Assembly: GCF_947495675.1 (NCBI RefSeq)
Contig: NZ_CANLZX010000006.1
Coordinates: forward strand, 103,139-167,138
Length of the DNA stretch: 64,000 bases
Reading direction: 5' to 3'
Source of the DNA: an uncultured Algibacter sp.
Lineage (GTDB): Bacteria; Bacteroidota; Bacteroidia; Flavobacteriales; Flavobacteriaceae
Part shown: positions 46,692 through 55,565 of the stretch, one piece after another
How positions within the stretch are numbered: the first letter of the stretch is position 1
Layout: each line of letters starts with the position of its first letter
The notes under the pieces: model-generated
Database searches by the model: none
The model's input: only the letters and a program-made list of their open reading frames with translations
Told to the model about the DNA's origin: nothing
Program-made: the position numbers and the translations under genes

Positions 46692-48692
46692 ATGAGAATT
46701 TTAGTTTTATTAATAAGTTTATGTTTTTCAATAACGGCATTTGCTCAAGATTATGATTTTGGTAAAGTGTCTAAAGAAGAGCTTCTAGAAAAATTTAACC
46801 CATTAGATTCAACTGCTAATGCTACCTACTTGTATAAAAATAGGCGCACCTATTTTCAGTATAACCAAGGTGAGGGTTTTGAGCAAATAACAGAGGTTCA
46901 TGAGCGTATAAAAATTTATAATCAAGAAGGATTTGACTATGCAACTAAACAAATAAGATTGTATGTTAGTGGTAATAGTAAAGAAGAAATTTCAGGAATT
47001 AAAGGTTACACATATAATTTAAAAGGAGGGAAAATTGAAGATTTTAAACTATCAAAAAATGGAATTTTTGATTCTGAGTTAAGTAAATATGCCAATCAAG
47101 TTAAGTTTACTATGCCAAACATTAAGCCAGGTTCGGTTATAGAATATAAATACAGAATTCTATCTCCTTTTATTTCCAATGTTGATGAATTTATATTGCA
47201 GCATGATATTCCAATTAAAAAATTAGAAGCAAGATTTGAAGCGCCAGAATATTTTAGTTTTAAAATAAACGTTAAAGGGTATTTGTCAGTTGCTCCTGTG
47301 GTTGAAACAAAAAGGGATAAAATAATTTTTCAAAATAAAGAGCGTAATTATGGAGTACAGGGGACAACATTTAGTACGTCTAATCTAGATTTTGACAAAA
47401 AAGTAGATACTTATAATCTAGATAATATTCCAGCCTTAAAAGAAGAATCCTATGTAAATAATATGGATAATTATAGATCTTCAGTTAAGTATGAGCTTTC
47501 CTATACCAAATTTCCTAATAGCAATATAGAATACTATTCAACCACCTGGGAAGATGTCGTGAAAAGAATTTATAAAAGTTCAGATTTTGGTAGTGAATTA
47601 GATAAAAAAGGCTATTATGAAGATGATATTGATGCACTAATAAGTTCTGTTTCTGATCCAGCCACTAGAGTAGCTGTAATTTTTAATTTTGTAAAATCAA
47701 AAATTAAGTGGAATGGTTATCATGGCTATTATACCGATAAGGGTGTAAAAAAAGCCTATAAAGAACAAGTAGGTAATGTGGCAGATATAAATTTAATGCT
47801 TACCTCTATGTTGAAATATGCAGGTTTAAATGCTTACCCAGTTTTAGTAAGCACTAGGCGAAATGGTATTCCTATATTTCCAACCCGAGAAGGTTATAAC
47901 TATGTAGTAAGTTATGTAAAGCTTATTGATGGTGTTGTTTTATTGGATGCTACTAGTAAGTATAGCGAGCCTAATGTGCTACCTTATAAGGTGTTAAATT
48001 GGCAAGGTAGAGTTATATCAGAGCATGGTGGTTCAACATTAATTGATTTATACCCAAAACAAAAATCTAAAAATAGTATCGCAATGATGGCTACATTAAG
48101 TGAAAATGGAGATATTGATGGAGGCTGCAGAAGTATAAAAACCAATCATAGAGCGTTGACATTTAGAGAAAGCTATAATGATGTTAACAAAGATGAATAT
48201 TTAGAAAAACTTGAAAATGAATACAACGGAATTGAAATTGCAGATTATGAAGTCAAAAATGATTTAGATTTATCTAAACCAATTGTAGAGTCTTATAAAT
48301 TTGTTAAGGAAAGTCAGGCTGATATTATTGGCGATAAAATATATTTTTCACCATTTTTCTTTTTAAAAACAAGCGAAAGTCCTTTTAAACTAGAGAAACG
48401 AGAATTTCCCGTAGATTTTGGCTATCCGTCAATGACTAGTTACAGAATAATTATTAATATACCCGAAGGTTATAAAGTTGAAAGTATTCCAGAGCCAGTT
48501 GCATTTATGATGCCAGATAATTTAGGGGTGTTTAAATATAATATCTCTGCAAATGGGAATAAAGTACAATTGTTAGTAGATTCGGAAATTAATGAGTCAA
48601 TTATATCATCTATTTATTATGATGCTTTAAAAGCGTATTTTAGTCAGCTAGTAGAAAAAGAAGCAGAACAAATAGTTTTAACTAAAGCATAA
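46692..48692 (+). CDS. DUF3857 / degenerate transglutaminase-like secreted protein
   Basis: About 666 residues from ATG 46692 (a GTG six bases earlier is possible). Signal peptide VLLISLCFSITAFAQD. It has the same DUF3857 plus transglutaminase-like layout as the previous gene. The segment that aligns with the active-site GDCK reads GNVADINLML, with Val363-Ala364 where the nucleophile Cys should be, so it is probably catalytically inactive. The tandem suggests that the two work together. Confidence 0.86.
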   Translation: MRILVLLISLCFSITAFAQDYDFGKVSKEELLEKFNPLDSTANATYLYKNRRTYFQYNQGEGFEQITEVHERIKIYNQEGFDYATKQIRLYVSGNSKEEISGIKGYTYNLKGGKIEDFKLSKNGIFDSELSKYANQVKFTMPNIKPGSVIEYKYRILSPFISNVDEFILQHDIPIKKLEARFEAPEYFSFKINVKGYLSVAPVVETKRDKIIFQNKERNYGVQGTTFSTSNLDFDKKVDTYNLDNIPALKEESYVNNMDNYRSSVKYELSYTKFPNSNIEYYSTTWEDVVKRIYKSSDFGSELDKKGYYEDDIDALISSVSDPATRVAVIFNFVKSKIKWNGYHGYYTDKGVKKAYKEQVGNVADINLMLTSMLKYAGLNAYPVLVSTRRNGIPIFPTREGYNYVVSYVKLIDGVVLLDATSKYSEPNVLPYKVLNWQGRVISEHGGSTLIDLYPKQKSKNSIAMMATLSENGDIDGGCRSIKTNHRALTFRESYNDVNKDEYLEKLENEYNGIEIADYEVKNDLDLSKPIVESYKFVKESQADIIGDKIYFSPFFFLKTSESPFKLEKREFPVDFGYPSMTSYRIIINIPEGYKVESIPEPVAFMMPDNLGVFKYNISANGNKVQLLVDSEINESIISSIYYDALKAYFSQLVEKEAEQIVLTKA

Positions 48693-49018
48693 TGAATATA
48701 CAAAACGCACAAAAAGAAGTAGACGATTGGATTAAAGAACACGGGGTTAGATATTTCAATGAGCTTACCAATATGGCTCAACTTACAGAAGAAGTTGGCG
48801 AAGTTGCTCGAATTATAGCCAGACGTTATGGCGAACAAAGCGAAAAAGAAAGCGATAAGGATAAAGACTTAGGCGAAGAATTAGCCGATGTAATGTTTGT
48901 TGTGTTGTGTTTAGCAAACCAAACAGGTGTAGATTTACAAAAAGCTTTTGATAAAAGAATGCATAAGAAAGGAAAACGAGACCACGATAGGCATCATAAT
49001 AACGAAAAATTAAAGTAA
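48692..49018 (+). CDS. MazG-like nucleotide pyrophosphohydrolase
   Basis: A 108-residue all-alpha NTP pyrophosphatase. The EExxE...ExxD metal motif is visible as LTEEVGEVARIIARRYGEQ and DLGEELADVMFVVLCLANQ. It could hydrolyse non-canonical or excess nucleotides. It overlaps the previous stop by one base, and its own stop codon sits inside the -7 element of the aroA promoter. Confidence 0.9.
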   Translation: MNIQNAQKEVDDWIKEHGVRYFNELTNMAQLTEEVGEVARIIARRYGEQSEKESDKDKDLGEELADVMFVVLCLANQTGVDLQKAFDKRMHKKGKRDHDRHHNNEKLK

Positions 49019-49023
49019 ATTTG
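49016..49023 (+). promoter_or_regulatory. -7 element for aroA
   Basis: TAAATTTG fits TAnnTTTG and includes the TAA stop of the mazG-like gene. The aroA ATG is 30 bases further. Confidence 0.4.
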
Positions 49024-49053
49024 CGACTTCTTTAAATAAGAATTTACAAGAGC

Positions 49054-50277
49054 ATGCACTTTACACTTCAAAAATCTAAAATAGCTAAGCAATCTTCTGT
49101 TCAAATAACTGGTTCAAAAAGCGAATCTAATAGGCTTTTATTGCTTCAAGCATTATATCCTGAGTTTAAACTTGAAAATGTTTCAAATTCTGATGATAGT
49201 AATTTAATGACAAACGCATTAAGTTCTCAGTCTAAAATTATTGATATTCATCACGCAGGAACAGCAATGCGTTTTTTAACCGCATATTTTTCAATACAAG
49301 AAGGACGAGAAACGATTCTAACAGGATCAAAAAGAATGAAAGAACGTCCCATTAAAATATTGGTTGAAGCATTACAAGATTTGGGTGCAGAAATTAGTTA
49401 TGAAGAAAACGAAGGTTATCCGCCAATAAAAATTAAAGGAAAAAAACTTAATAAAAGTAAAGTTTCTTTAAAGGCAAATGTAAGTAGTCAGTATATTTCT
49501 GCATTATTACTTATTGCATCAAAACTTGAAAACGGACTAGAGTTAACCTTAGAAGGTGAAATAACATCGGTTCCATATATTAAAATGACATTAAGTTTGT
49601 TGGATGAGATTGGCATTGAATCATCTTTTAAAGACAATACAATAACCGTAAAACCAAACACTAAAAAATTAGAGTCTAAAACACTAACTGTCGAGTCAGA
49701 CTGGTCATCAGCATCCTATTATTTTAGTATTGTAGCTTTAAGTGAAGTTGGTACAGAAATCACCTTAGCATCTTATAAAGAAAATTCATTACAAGGCGAT
49801 TCGGCATTAGTTGAAATATATAAACACTTTGGAGTAACAACCGTATTTAATAAAAACACCTTAACTCTAAAAAAGGAGGCTTTAAATCTTGAGCCACTAA
49901 GTCTAGATTTAAAAAATGCACCAGATATTGCACAAACTATAGCAGTAACTTGTTTTGCATTAGGGATTTCTTGTGATTTAATAGGATTGCATACCCTTAA
50001 AATTAAAGAAACAGATAGACTTGTTGCATTAAAAACCGAAATTGAAAAATTAGGTGGTGTTGTAAACATTACAGATAAATCATTACACCTATCTGCTTCA
50101 AAAGCAATTAAACCTATGGTGTCTATTGCAACTTATAATGATCATAGAATGGCTATGGCTTTTGCTCCTTTAGCATTAAAAACATCAATAATCATAGAAG
50201 ATGCCATGGTGGTGTCTAAATCATATCCTACTTTTTGGGACGATTTAAAATCTATTGGTTTTCAAATAAGTAAATAA
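49054..50277 (+). CDS. aroA: 3-phosphoshikimate 1-carboxyvinyltransferase (EPSP synthase)
   Basis: A 407-residue enzyme of the shikimate pathway. GSKSESNRLLLLQAL holds the N-terminal substrate-binding residues, HHAGTAMRFLTAYFS matches the conserved GTA.R loop, and KETDRLVALKTEIEKLG and YNDHRMAMAFAPLAL carry the C-terminal Lys/Glu/Asp/Arg residues. It is slightly shorter than the E. coli enzyme. It is near but not in the attenuated aromatic operon. Confidence 0.93.
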   Translation: MHFTLQKSKIAKQSSVQITGSKSESNRLLLLQALYPEFKLENVSNSDDSNLMTNALSSQSKIIDIHHAGTAMRFLTAYFSIQEGRETILTGSKRMKERPIKILVEALQDLGAEISYEENEGYPPIKIKGKKLNKSKVSLKANVSSQYISALLLIASKLENGLELTLEGEITSVPYIKMTLSLLDEIGIESSFKDNTITVKPNTKKLESKTLTVESDWSSASYYFSIVALSEVGTEITLASYKENSLQGDSALVEIYKHFGVTTVFNKNTLTLKKEALNLEPLSLDLKNAPDIAQTIAVTCFALGISCDLIGLHTLKIKETDRLVALKTEIEKLGGVVNITDKSLHLSASKAIKPMVSIATYNDHRMAMAFAPLALKTSIIIEDAMVVSKSYPTFWDDLKSIGFQISK

Positions 50278-50292
50278 TAATCACTCATTTAC

Positions 50293-50324
50293 TTGACAAC
50301 CCCTATGTTCAGATTGTATATTTG
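50293..50324 (+). promoter_or_regulatory. Promoter of queA
   Basis: TTG (50293-50295, in TTGAC) and TATATTTG (50317-50324) are 21 bases apart, a full match to the Bacteroidetes pattern, with the queA ATG 35 bases downstream. Confidence 0.6.
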
Positions 50325-50359
50325 CAGCAATCTCATAAAAAATTAATAAAAACTATCAC

Positions 50360-51409
50360 ATGAAATTATCACACTTCGGTTTCGAATTGCCAGAAGAACG
50401 ACTTGCAGAATATCCTGCAGAAAATAGAGACGAATCTCGTTTAATGGTTCTTAATAGAAAAGAGCAAACTATTGAACATAAGATGTTTAAGGATGTTATT
50501 GACTATTTTGATGAAGATGATGTATTAGTGCTAAACAATACTAAAGTATTTCCTGCAAGACTTTATGGTAATAAAGAAAAAACAGGAGCTAGAATTGAGG
50601 TGTTTTTATTAAGAGAATTAAATGAAGAACAACGTCTTTGGGATGTTTTAGTTGATCCTGCTCGTAAAATAAGAATTGGAAATAAACTTTATTTTGGTGA
50701 TGATGAAACGTTAGTTGCCGAAGTTATTGATAATACAACATCAAGAGGGCGTACACTACGTTTTTTATATGATGGATCTTACAGAGAATTTCGTATAAAA
50801 CTTAACGAACTTGGCGAAACACCACTTCCAAAATATATTAAGAGAGATGTAGAGCCAGAAGATGAAGCGCGTTACCAAACTATTTTTGCTAAAAATGAAG
50901 GTGCAGTAGCAGCTCCAACAGCAGGTCTTCACTTTTCAAGACACCTTTTAAAGCGTTTAGAAATTAAAGGAGTTAATTTTGCGGAGGTTACTCTACACGT
51001 AGGATTAGGAACTTTTAATCCAGTTGAGGTAGAAGATTTGTCTAAACACAAAATGGATAGTGAAGAACTAACAATTGATAGTAAAGCTGTCGAAATTGTA
51101 AATAAAGGTCTAAAAGAAAAACGCCGTATTTGTGCCGTAGGTACTACAGCTGTTCGCGCCATAGAAAGTGCGGTTTCAACGAGTGGTCAATTAAATGAGT
51201 TTGACGGATGGACAAATAAATTTATTTTCCCACCATACGAGTTTAGCATTCCAAATGCTATGATAACGAATTTCCATACACCAAAATCAACATTGTTAAT
51301 GATGGTGTCTGCATTTGCAGGTCACGATTTTATAAAACGTGCTTATGAAGAGGCTATTAAAGAAGGTTATAACTTCTATAGCTACGGAGATGCTATGTTA
51401 ATTATATAA
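50360..51409 (+). CDS. queA: S-adenosylmethionine:tRNA ribosyltransferase-isomerase
   Basis: A 349-residue enzyme that makes epoxyqueuosine in tRNA by using the ribosyl part of [28 protein letters not shown] at the start, [12 protein letters not shown], and [10 protein letters not shown] / TLHVGLGTF are the family signatures. It stands alone between its own promoter and a strong terminator. Confidence 0.95.
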   Translation: MKLSHFGFELPEERLAEYPAENRDESRLMVLNRKEQTIEHKMFKDVIDYFDEDDVLVLNNTKVFPARLYGNKEKTGARIEVFLLRELNEEQRLWDVLVDPARKIRIGNKLYFGDDETLVAEVIDNTTSRGRTLRFLYDGSYREFRIKLNELGETPLPKYIKRDVEPEDEARYQTIFAKNEGAVAAPTAGLHFSRHLLKRLEIKGVNFAEVTLHVGLGTFNPVEVEDLSKHKMDSEELTIDSKAVEIVNKGLKEKRRICAVGTTAVRAIESAVSTSGQLNEFDGWTNKFIFPPYEFSIPNAMITNFHTPKSTLLMMVSAFAGHDFIKRAYEEAIKEGYNFYSYGDAMLII

Positions 51410-51430
51410 TTAAAATATAAATTTAATAAT

Positions 51431-51462
51431 AAAGAGCCTCTTTTTTTAAGAGGCTCTTTTTT
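51431..51462. terminator. Strong terminator after queA
   Basis: AAAGAGCCTCTT (51431-51442) and AAGAGGCTCTTT (51448-51459) form a perfect 12-bp stem with loop TTTTT, followed by more T. The A-rich left flank could let it act on both strands. Confidence 0.93.
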
Positions 51463-51522
51463 GTTATACAGACACAATCACCTTTAAAAAAGCCTTAAAA
51501 AAGCACTTATACCTAAAGTAAG

Positions 51523-51548
51523 TTGAGAATACCAATCATAATTCTCAA
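51523..51548 (+). other. Hairpin and short direct repeats before rlmN
   Basis: TTGAGAAT (51523-51530) pairs with ATTCTCAA (51541-51548). Right after it ATTCATA words repeat in tandem. No T-run follows. Confidence 0.35.
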
Positions 51549-51579
51549 TTCATAATTCATAATTAGAAAAACCTTTGCT

Positions 51580-51587
51580 TATTTTTG
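51580..51587 (+). promoter_or_regulatory. -7 element directly before rlmN
   Basis: TATTTTTG fits TAnnTTTG and ends 7 bases before the ATG at 51595, which predicts an almost leaderless mRNA. Confidence 0.45.
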
Positions 51588-51594
51588 CATTCAG

Positions 51595-52635
51595 ATGGAA
51601 ATCAAGAAAAAAGACATACGCGCATTAACCAAAGAACAATTAAGAGACTTCTTTGTAAACCATGGCGATAAAGCCTTTCGTGGTAACCAAGTTTATGAAT
51701 GGTTATGGCAAAAATCAGCTTATAGTTTTGAAGACATGACCAATGTCTCAAAAGAAACCCGCCAAATGCTTGAAGACAACTTTGTAATCAATCATATTAA
51801 GGTCGATCAAATGCAACGAAGCTCAGATGGTACTATAAAAAATGCTGTGCGTCTTCATGACGATTTAATTGTAGAATCTGTTTTAATTCCAACAAAAACA
51901 AGAACAACAGCTTGTGTTTCTAGCCAAGTAGGTTGTAGTTTAGATTGTAAATTTTGTGCAACGGCACGCTTAAAGCGTATGCGAAATCTAAACCCAGACG
52001 AAATTTACGACCAAGTAGTTGCTATAGATAACGAAAGTAGATTGTACCACAACAGGCCATTAAGTAATATTGTATTTATGGGTATGGGCGAGCCACTCAT
52101 GAATTATAATAACGTTATAAAAGCTATTGATAAAATAACATCGCCAGAGGGACTAGGCATGTCGCCAAAACGTATTGTAGTATCTACATCTGGTGTGCCA
52201 AAAATGATTAAAAAAATGGCCGATGATGATGTTAAATTTAAATTAGCAGTATCATTACACTCGGCAATAGATGAAGTAAGAACATCGATAATGCCGTTTA
52301 ACGCAACCTTTCCGCTTAATGATTTAAGGGAAGCTTTGCAATATTGGTATGCCAAAACTAAAAACAGAATTACCTATGAGTATGTTGTTTGGGATGGTAT
52401 TAACGACAAAAGAAAAGACGTTGACGCATTGGTAGAGTTTTGCAAGTTTGCTCCAAGTAAAGTTAATATTATTGAGTACAACCCCATTGATGATGGCGAT
52501 TTTCAGCAGGCTCAATCCAAAGCTATTGATATGTATGTTAAAGTACTGGAAAGTAATCATATTACAGTAACTGTAAGACGCAGTAGAGGTAAAGATATTG
52601 ATGCAGCATGCGGACAATTAGCTAACAAAAGTTAA
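51595..52635 (+). CDS. rlmN: 23S rRNA (adenine-2503-C2) methyltransferase
   Basis: A 346-residue radical-SAM enzyme that methylates A2503 of 23S rRNA and also acts on some tRNAs. The cluster motif is CSLDCKFC (Cys114, Cys118, Cys121). GMGEPLMNYNNV and SLHSAIDEVRTSIMP are family signatures, and the second catalytic Cys lies in the C-terminal AACGQL. Confidence 0.95.
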   Translation: MEIKKKDIRALTKEQLRDFFVNHGDKAFRGNQVYEWLWQKSAYSFEDMTNVSKETRQMLEDNFVINHIKVDQMQRSSDGTIKNAVRLHDDLIVESVLIPTKTRTTACVSSQVGCSLDCKFCATARLKRMRNLNPDEIYDQVVAIDNESRLYHNRPLSNIVFMGMGEPLMNYNNVIKAIDKITSPEGLGMSPKRIVVSTSGVPKMIKKMADDDVKFKLAVSLHSAIDEVRTSIMPFNATFPLNDLREALQYWYAKTKNRITYEYVVWDGINDKRKDVDALVEFCKFAPSKVNIIEYNPIDDGDFQQAQSKAIDMYVKVLESNHITVTVRRSRGKDIDAACGQLANKS

Positions 52636-52670
52636 AGAATAATACTAAAAGATATATTTAAACCATTAGA

Positions 52671-53648
52671 TTGAAAGTAGTAGAGCAAATAAAACAACCT
52701 ATAGCCTTTGAAATGGAGCTTTTCGAACAAAAGTTCCAACTTTCTATGTCAAGCAAAGTGGCTTTGTTAAATAGAATTACGCATTATATTGTAAATCGAA
52801 AAGGCAAGCAAATGCGACCTATGTTTGTGTTTTTGGTTGCTAAAATGGTTTCTAATGGCGAAGTAAGAGAGCGAACTTATAGAGGTGCTTCTGTTATTGA
52901 ATTGATTCATACAGCAACTTTGGTACATGATGATGTGGTTGATGATAGTAATAGAAGACGAGGTTTTTTCTCTGTAAATGCACTATGGAAAAATAAAATA
53001 GCTGTTTTAATTGGCGATTTTTTACTATCAAAAGGGTTATTATTATCAATTGATAATAACGATTTTGATTTGCTTAAAATTATTTCGATTGCTGTTCGTG
53101 AAATGAGCGAAGGTGAATTACTTCAAATTGAAAAAGCACGAAAATTAGATATTACTGAGGCAATTTATTATGAAATTATTCGTCAAAAAACAGCAACTCT
53201 AATTGCAGCCTGTTGTAGCTTAGGCGCAGCCTCTGTAAAGCCAGAATCTGAACATGTGGAAACTATGCGCAAGTTTGGCGAGTTAATAGGTATGGCATTT
53301 CAAATAAAAGATGATTTGTTTGATTATGGTGATACACAAATAGGAAAACCAACTGGTATTGATATTAAGGAGCAAAAAATGACTTTGCCTTTAATTTATG
53401 TGTTAAATCAAGCATCAAAAAAAGACAAAAAATGGCTTATTAATTCTATTAAAAACCATAATAAGGATGCTAAAAGAGTTAAAGAAGTTATTGCATTTGT
53501 AAAGAATAATGGTGGATTGGATTATGCAATAACTAAAATGAAAGCGTTTCAAGACGAAGCGCTATTATTACTAAAAACGTATCCAGAATCTGAGTATAAA
53601 AATTCGCTAGAACTTATGGTTAATTATGTTATTGATAGAAAGAAATAG
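52671..53648 (+). CDS. Polyprenyl diphosphate synthase
   Basis: A 325-residue trans-prenyltransferase. The first Asp-rich motif is in VHDDVVDDSNRRRG and the second in KDDLFDYGD. Small residues before the first motif suit long-chain products, probably the octaprenyl or longer side chain of menaquinone (inference). The start is TTG at 52671, because the upstream frame is closed and the next Met (residue 15) would cut the conserved KVVEQIKQPIA. Its stop directly abuts the stop of the convergent gene. Confidence 0.9.
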   Translation: MKVVEQIKQPIAFEMELFEQKFQLSMSSKVALLNRITHYIVNRKGKQMRPMFVFLVAKMVSNGEVRERTYRGASVIELIHTATLVHDDVVDDSNRRRGFFSVNALWKNKIAVLIGDFLLSKGLLLSIDNNDFDLLKIISIAVREMSEGELLQIEKARKLDITEAIYYEIIRQKTATLIAACCSLGAASVKPESEHVETMRKFGELIGMAFQIKDDLFDYGDTQIGKPTGIDIKEQKMTLPLIYVLNQASKKDKKWLINSIKNHNKDAKRVKEVIAFVKNNGGLDYAITKMKAFQDEALLLLKTYPESEYKNSLELMVNYVIDRKK

Positions 53649-54605
53649 CTATTGCTGTTGTTGCTGACCTTGTTCTTGTATCAACTCTAAATTACGTTTA
53701 TAACTATTATTGGTTTTAGAAGCTATTGTAAAAGTATCTATTGTGTCAATAATTTCGCTTTTTGAGGTTTTAACTTCAACACTTACCTCCATTTCCGCTT
53801 CCACATTACCTTTATAAACTCCTTTTACAGGAGAGCAATCGCTATAATATCTGCCAACTGCTAATCTTACATGGTTTTCGTTTGCTATGGCATTGTTAGT
53901 AGGGTCAATTCCTAACCAACCATAAAATGGAATATAAGCTTCAACCCAAGCATGAGTAGCACCCCCTCCTCTGGTAATAGTATCATTAGGACAAATATAA
54001 CCACTAACATAACGCGCTGGAATCCCCAGCATTTTCACCATTTTTAATAATACATTAGTAAAATCTTGACACACACCTGCTTTTAATTTCCAAGTTTCTT
54101 CTAAAGGAGTGTTTACATCAGTTATTCCAGGTTTATACTCAAATTCATGATGTACATATTCACAAAGTTCAAGTATTGCTTTAAAAGGCGATTTAGTTTT
54201 AAGCATTTTATCTAAAATAATAGCCTTAATTTCTTCACTACCGCTAAATGGTTTGTGTCTAGTAAAATCTATATAATCAATAGTGTTTTGTATACGTTTC
54301 AATTCTTTCCATTGCGAAGCTATATCTGCACTATCATCAGGAAATATTCTACCTGTTGTTGTAACTTCAATCTCGGATATTATATTTAATTCTTTATGTG
54401 GTTCTGTAACCATAAATGTACCAACTCGGTTATTAAAGAAATCAATAAATGTTTCTATATAAGGGTTGTTAGTAACGGATATTAAATGTGATGTTACTTT
54501 TTGATAATCATCATTAATAGGGTGTAATCGAATAAGTGTAGCACCATCAATTACGTTGCTATTATAATTGTATTTTGTAATATGTTTAATATAGAATGTA
54601 GGCAT
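53649..54605 (-). CDS. Transglutaminase-like protein of the ATP-grasp/alpha-E cluster
   Basis: A 318-residue COG1305-type protein with an N-terminal beta domain (FYIKHITKYNYNSNVIDGATLIRLHP) and a transglutaminase core. The catalytic triad is intact: Cys179 in KAGVCQDFTN, His218 in THAWVEAY, Asp234 in GIDPTNN. No signal peptide is seen. The C-terminus is a poly-Gln tail. It is the last of three linked minus-strand genes and likely acts on an amide or peptide bond made by its ATP-grasp partner (inference). Confidence 0.88.
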   Translation of the reverse strand: MPTFYIKHITKYNYNSNVIDGATLIRLHPINDDYQKVTSHLISVTNNPYIETFIDFFNNRVGTFMVTEPHKELNIISEIEVTTTGRIFPDDSADIASQWKELKRIQNTIDYIDFTRHKPFSGSEEIKAIILDKMLKTKSPFKAILELCEYVHHEFEYKPGITDVNTPLEETWKLKAGVCQDFTNVLLKMVKMLGIPARYVSGYICPNDTITRGGGATHAWVEAYIPFYGWLGIDPTNNAIANENHVRLAVGRYYSDCSPVKGVYKGNVEAEMEVSVEVKTSKSEIIDTIDTFTIASKTNNSYKRNLELIQEQGQQQQQ

Positions 54606-54620
54606 AGGATAAAGTATAAA

Positions 54621-55544
54621 TCAATTGTTTTGAGAAAAGTAAACAGCATTAATATTTAAAGATATATTTCTAATATCCTCTTTAATATCGCTAATAAAAT
54701 GTTCTAACCCTTGGTTGTTAATATTATCGATGGTAGTATATTTTATAGTACTTTCTAGCTTTCCTAGTAAAAAATCTATGTTGTTTTTTTCAAGCTCATT
54801 AGCTTCTATTAATTGATCAATATAACCACTAAGTTTGTTAATACAATAGTAAACAGATCTAGGAAATAATTTGTCTTGAAAAACCATTCTAATAACATGT
54901 TCTTCGTTAAAAGTAGACTTGTGGGTTTTTAAATATAATTGATAACCACCAACAGATAACAATAAATTTTTCCAATAAAAACTCTTTTCTAAAGAATCAG
55001 AGGTGTTTCCTATATCAACGAGCTTAAGAGATGTAAAATCTGAAATAAGTATAACACGTTCTAAAAATTTACCAACATTCATAAAATAATAAGAAGGACC
55101 TCTTTCTTGTGTGATGTCTGCAGTTCCAAAATAAATAAGATGATGTTTTCTCAAATCTTCTAAAAACTGTACAGGATCTTCCTCTAATTTTCTAGGTAAA
55201 TCTTTATTTGTTAAATACAGATAATAATTATTAATACACAACCATAGCTCTCTTGAAATGTGTTCTTGAACGCTCCGCGCATTTTCTCTAGCCTTAGTAA
55301 CAATATTTAAAATAGAATTAGAATTGCCTGTATTAAAAATCATAAAATCAATACACTCTAAGGCATCTTCAGTATAAAATTCATTATCATAGGTTGTAAA
55401 TGTTTTCATTATTGGTGTCCATGAAAATAGCTCTGGAGAGTCTTGGTTTGCATAATAGTTTACTTTTAGTAAACTTAAAATACCATTTCCTCTTTCCATG
55501 TACCTATCTAACCAAATAAGATTATTTGCTACTCTACTTAACAT
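54621..55544 (-). CDS. Alpha-E domain protein
   Basis: A 307-residue all-helical protein. The opening LSRVANNLIWLDRYMERGNGILSLLKV is the standard alpha-E (DUF403) start. It is always encoded with circularly permuted ATP-grasp and transglutaminase genes in many bacteria, as here, with 15 and 21 bases to its neighbours. Biochemical function is unknown. Confidence 0.9.
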   Translation of the reverse strand: MLSRVANNLIWLDRYMERGNGILSLLKVNYYANQDSPELFSWTPIMKTFTTYDNEFYTEDALECIDFMIFNTGNSNSILNIVTKARENARSVQEHISRELWLCINNYYLYLTNKDLPRKLEEDPVQFLEDLRKHHLIYFGTADITQERGPSYYFMNVGKFLERVILISDFTSLKLVDIGNTSDSLEKSFYWKNLLLSVGGYQLYLKTHKSTFNEEHVIRMVFQDKLFPRSVYYCINKLSGYIDQLIEANELEKNNIDFLLGKLESTIKYTTIDNINNQGLEHFISDIKEDIRNISLNINAVYFSQNN

Positions 55545-55565
55545 ATATTAATTATTTTTTTAGAA

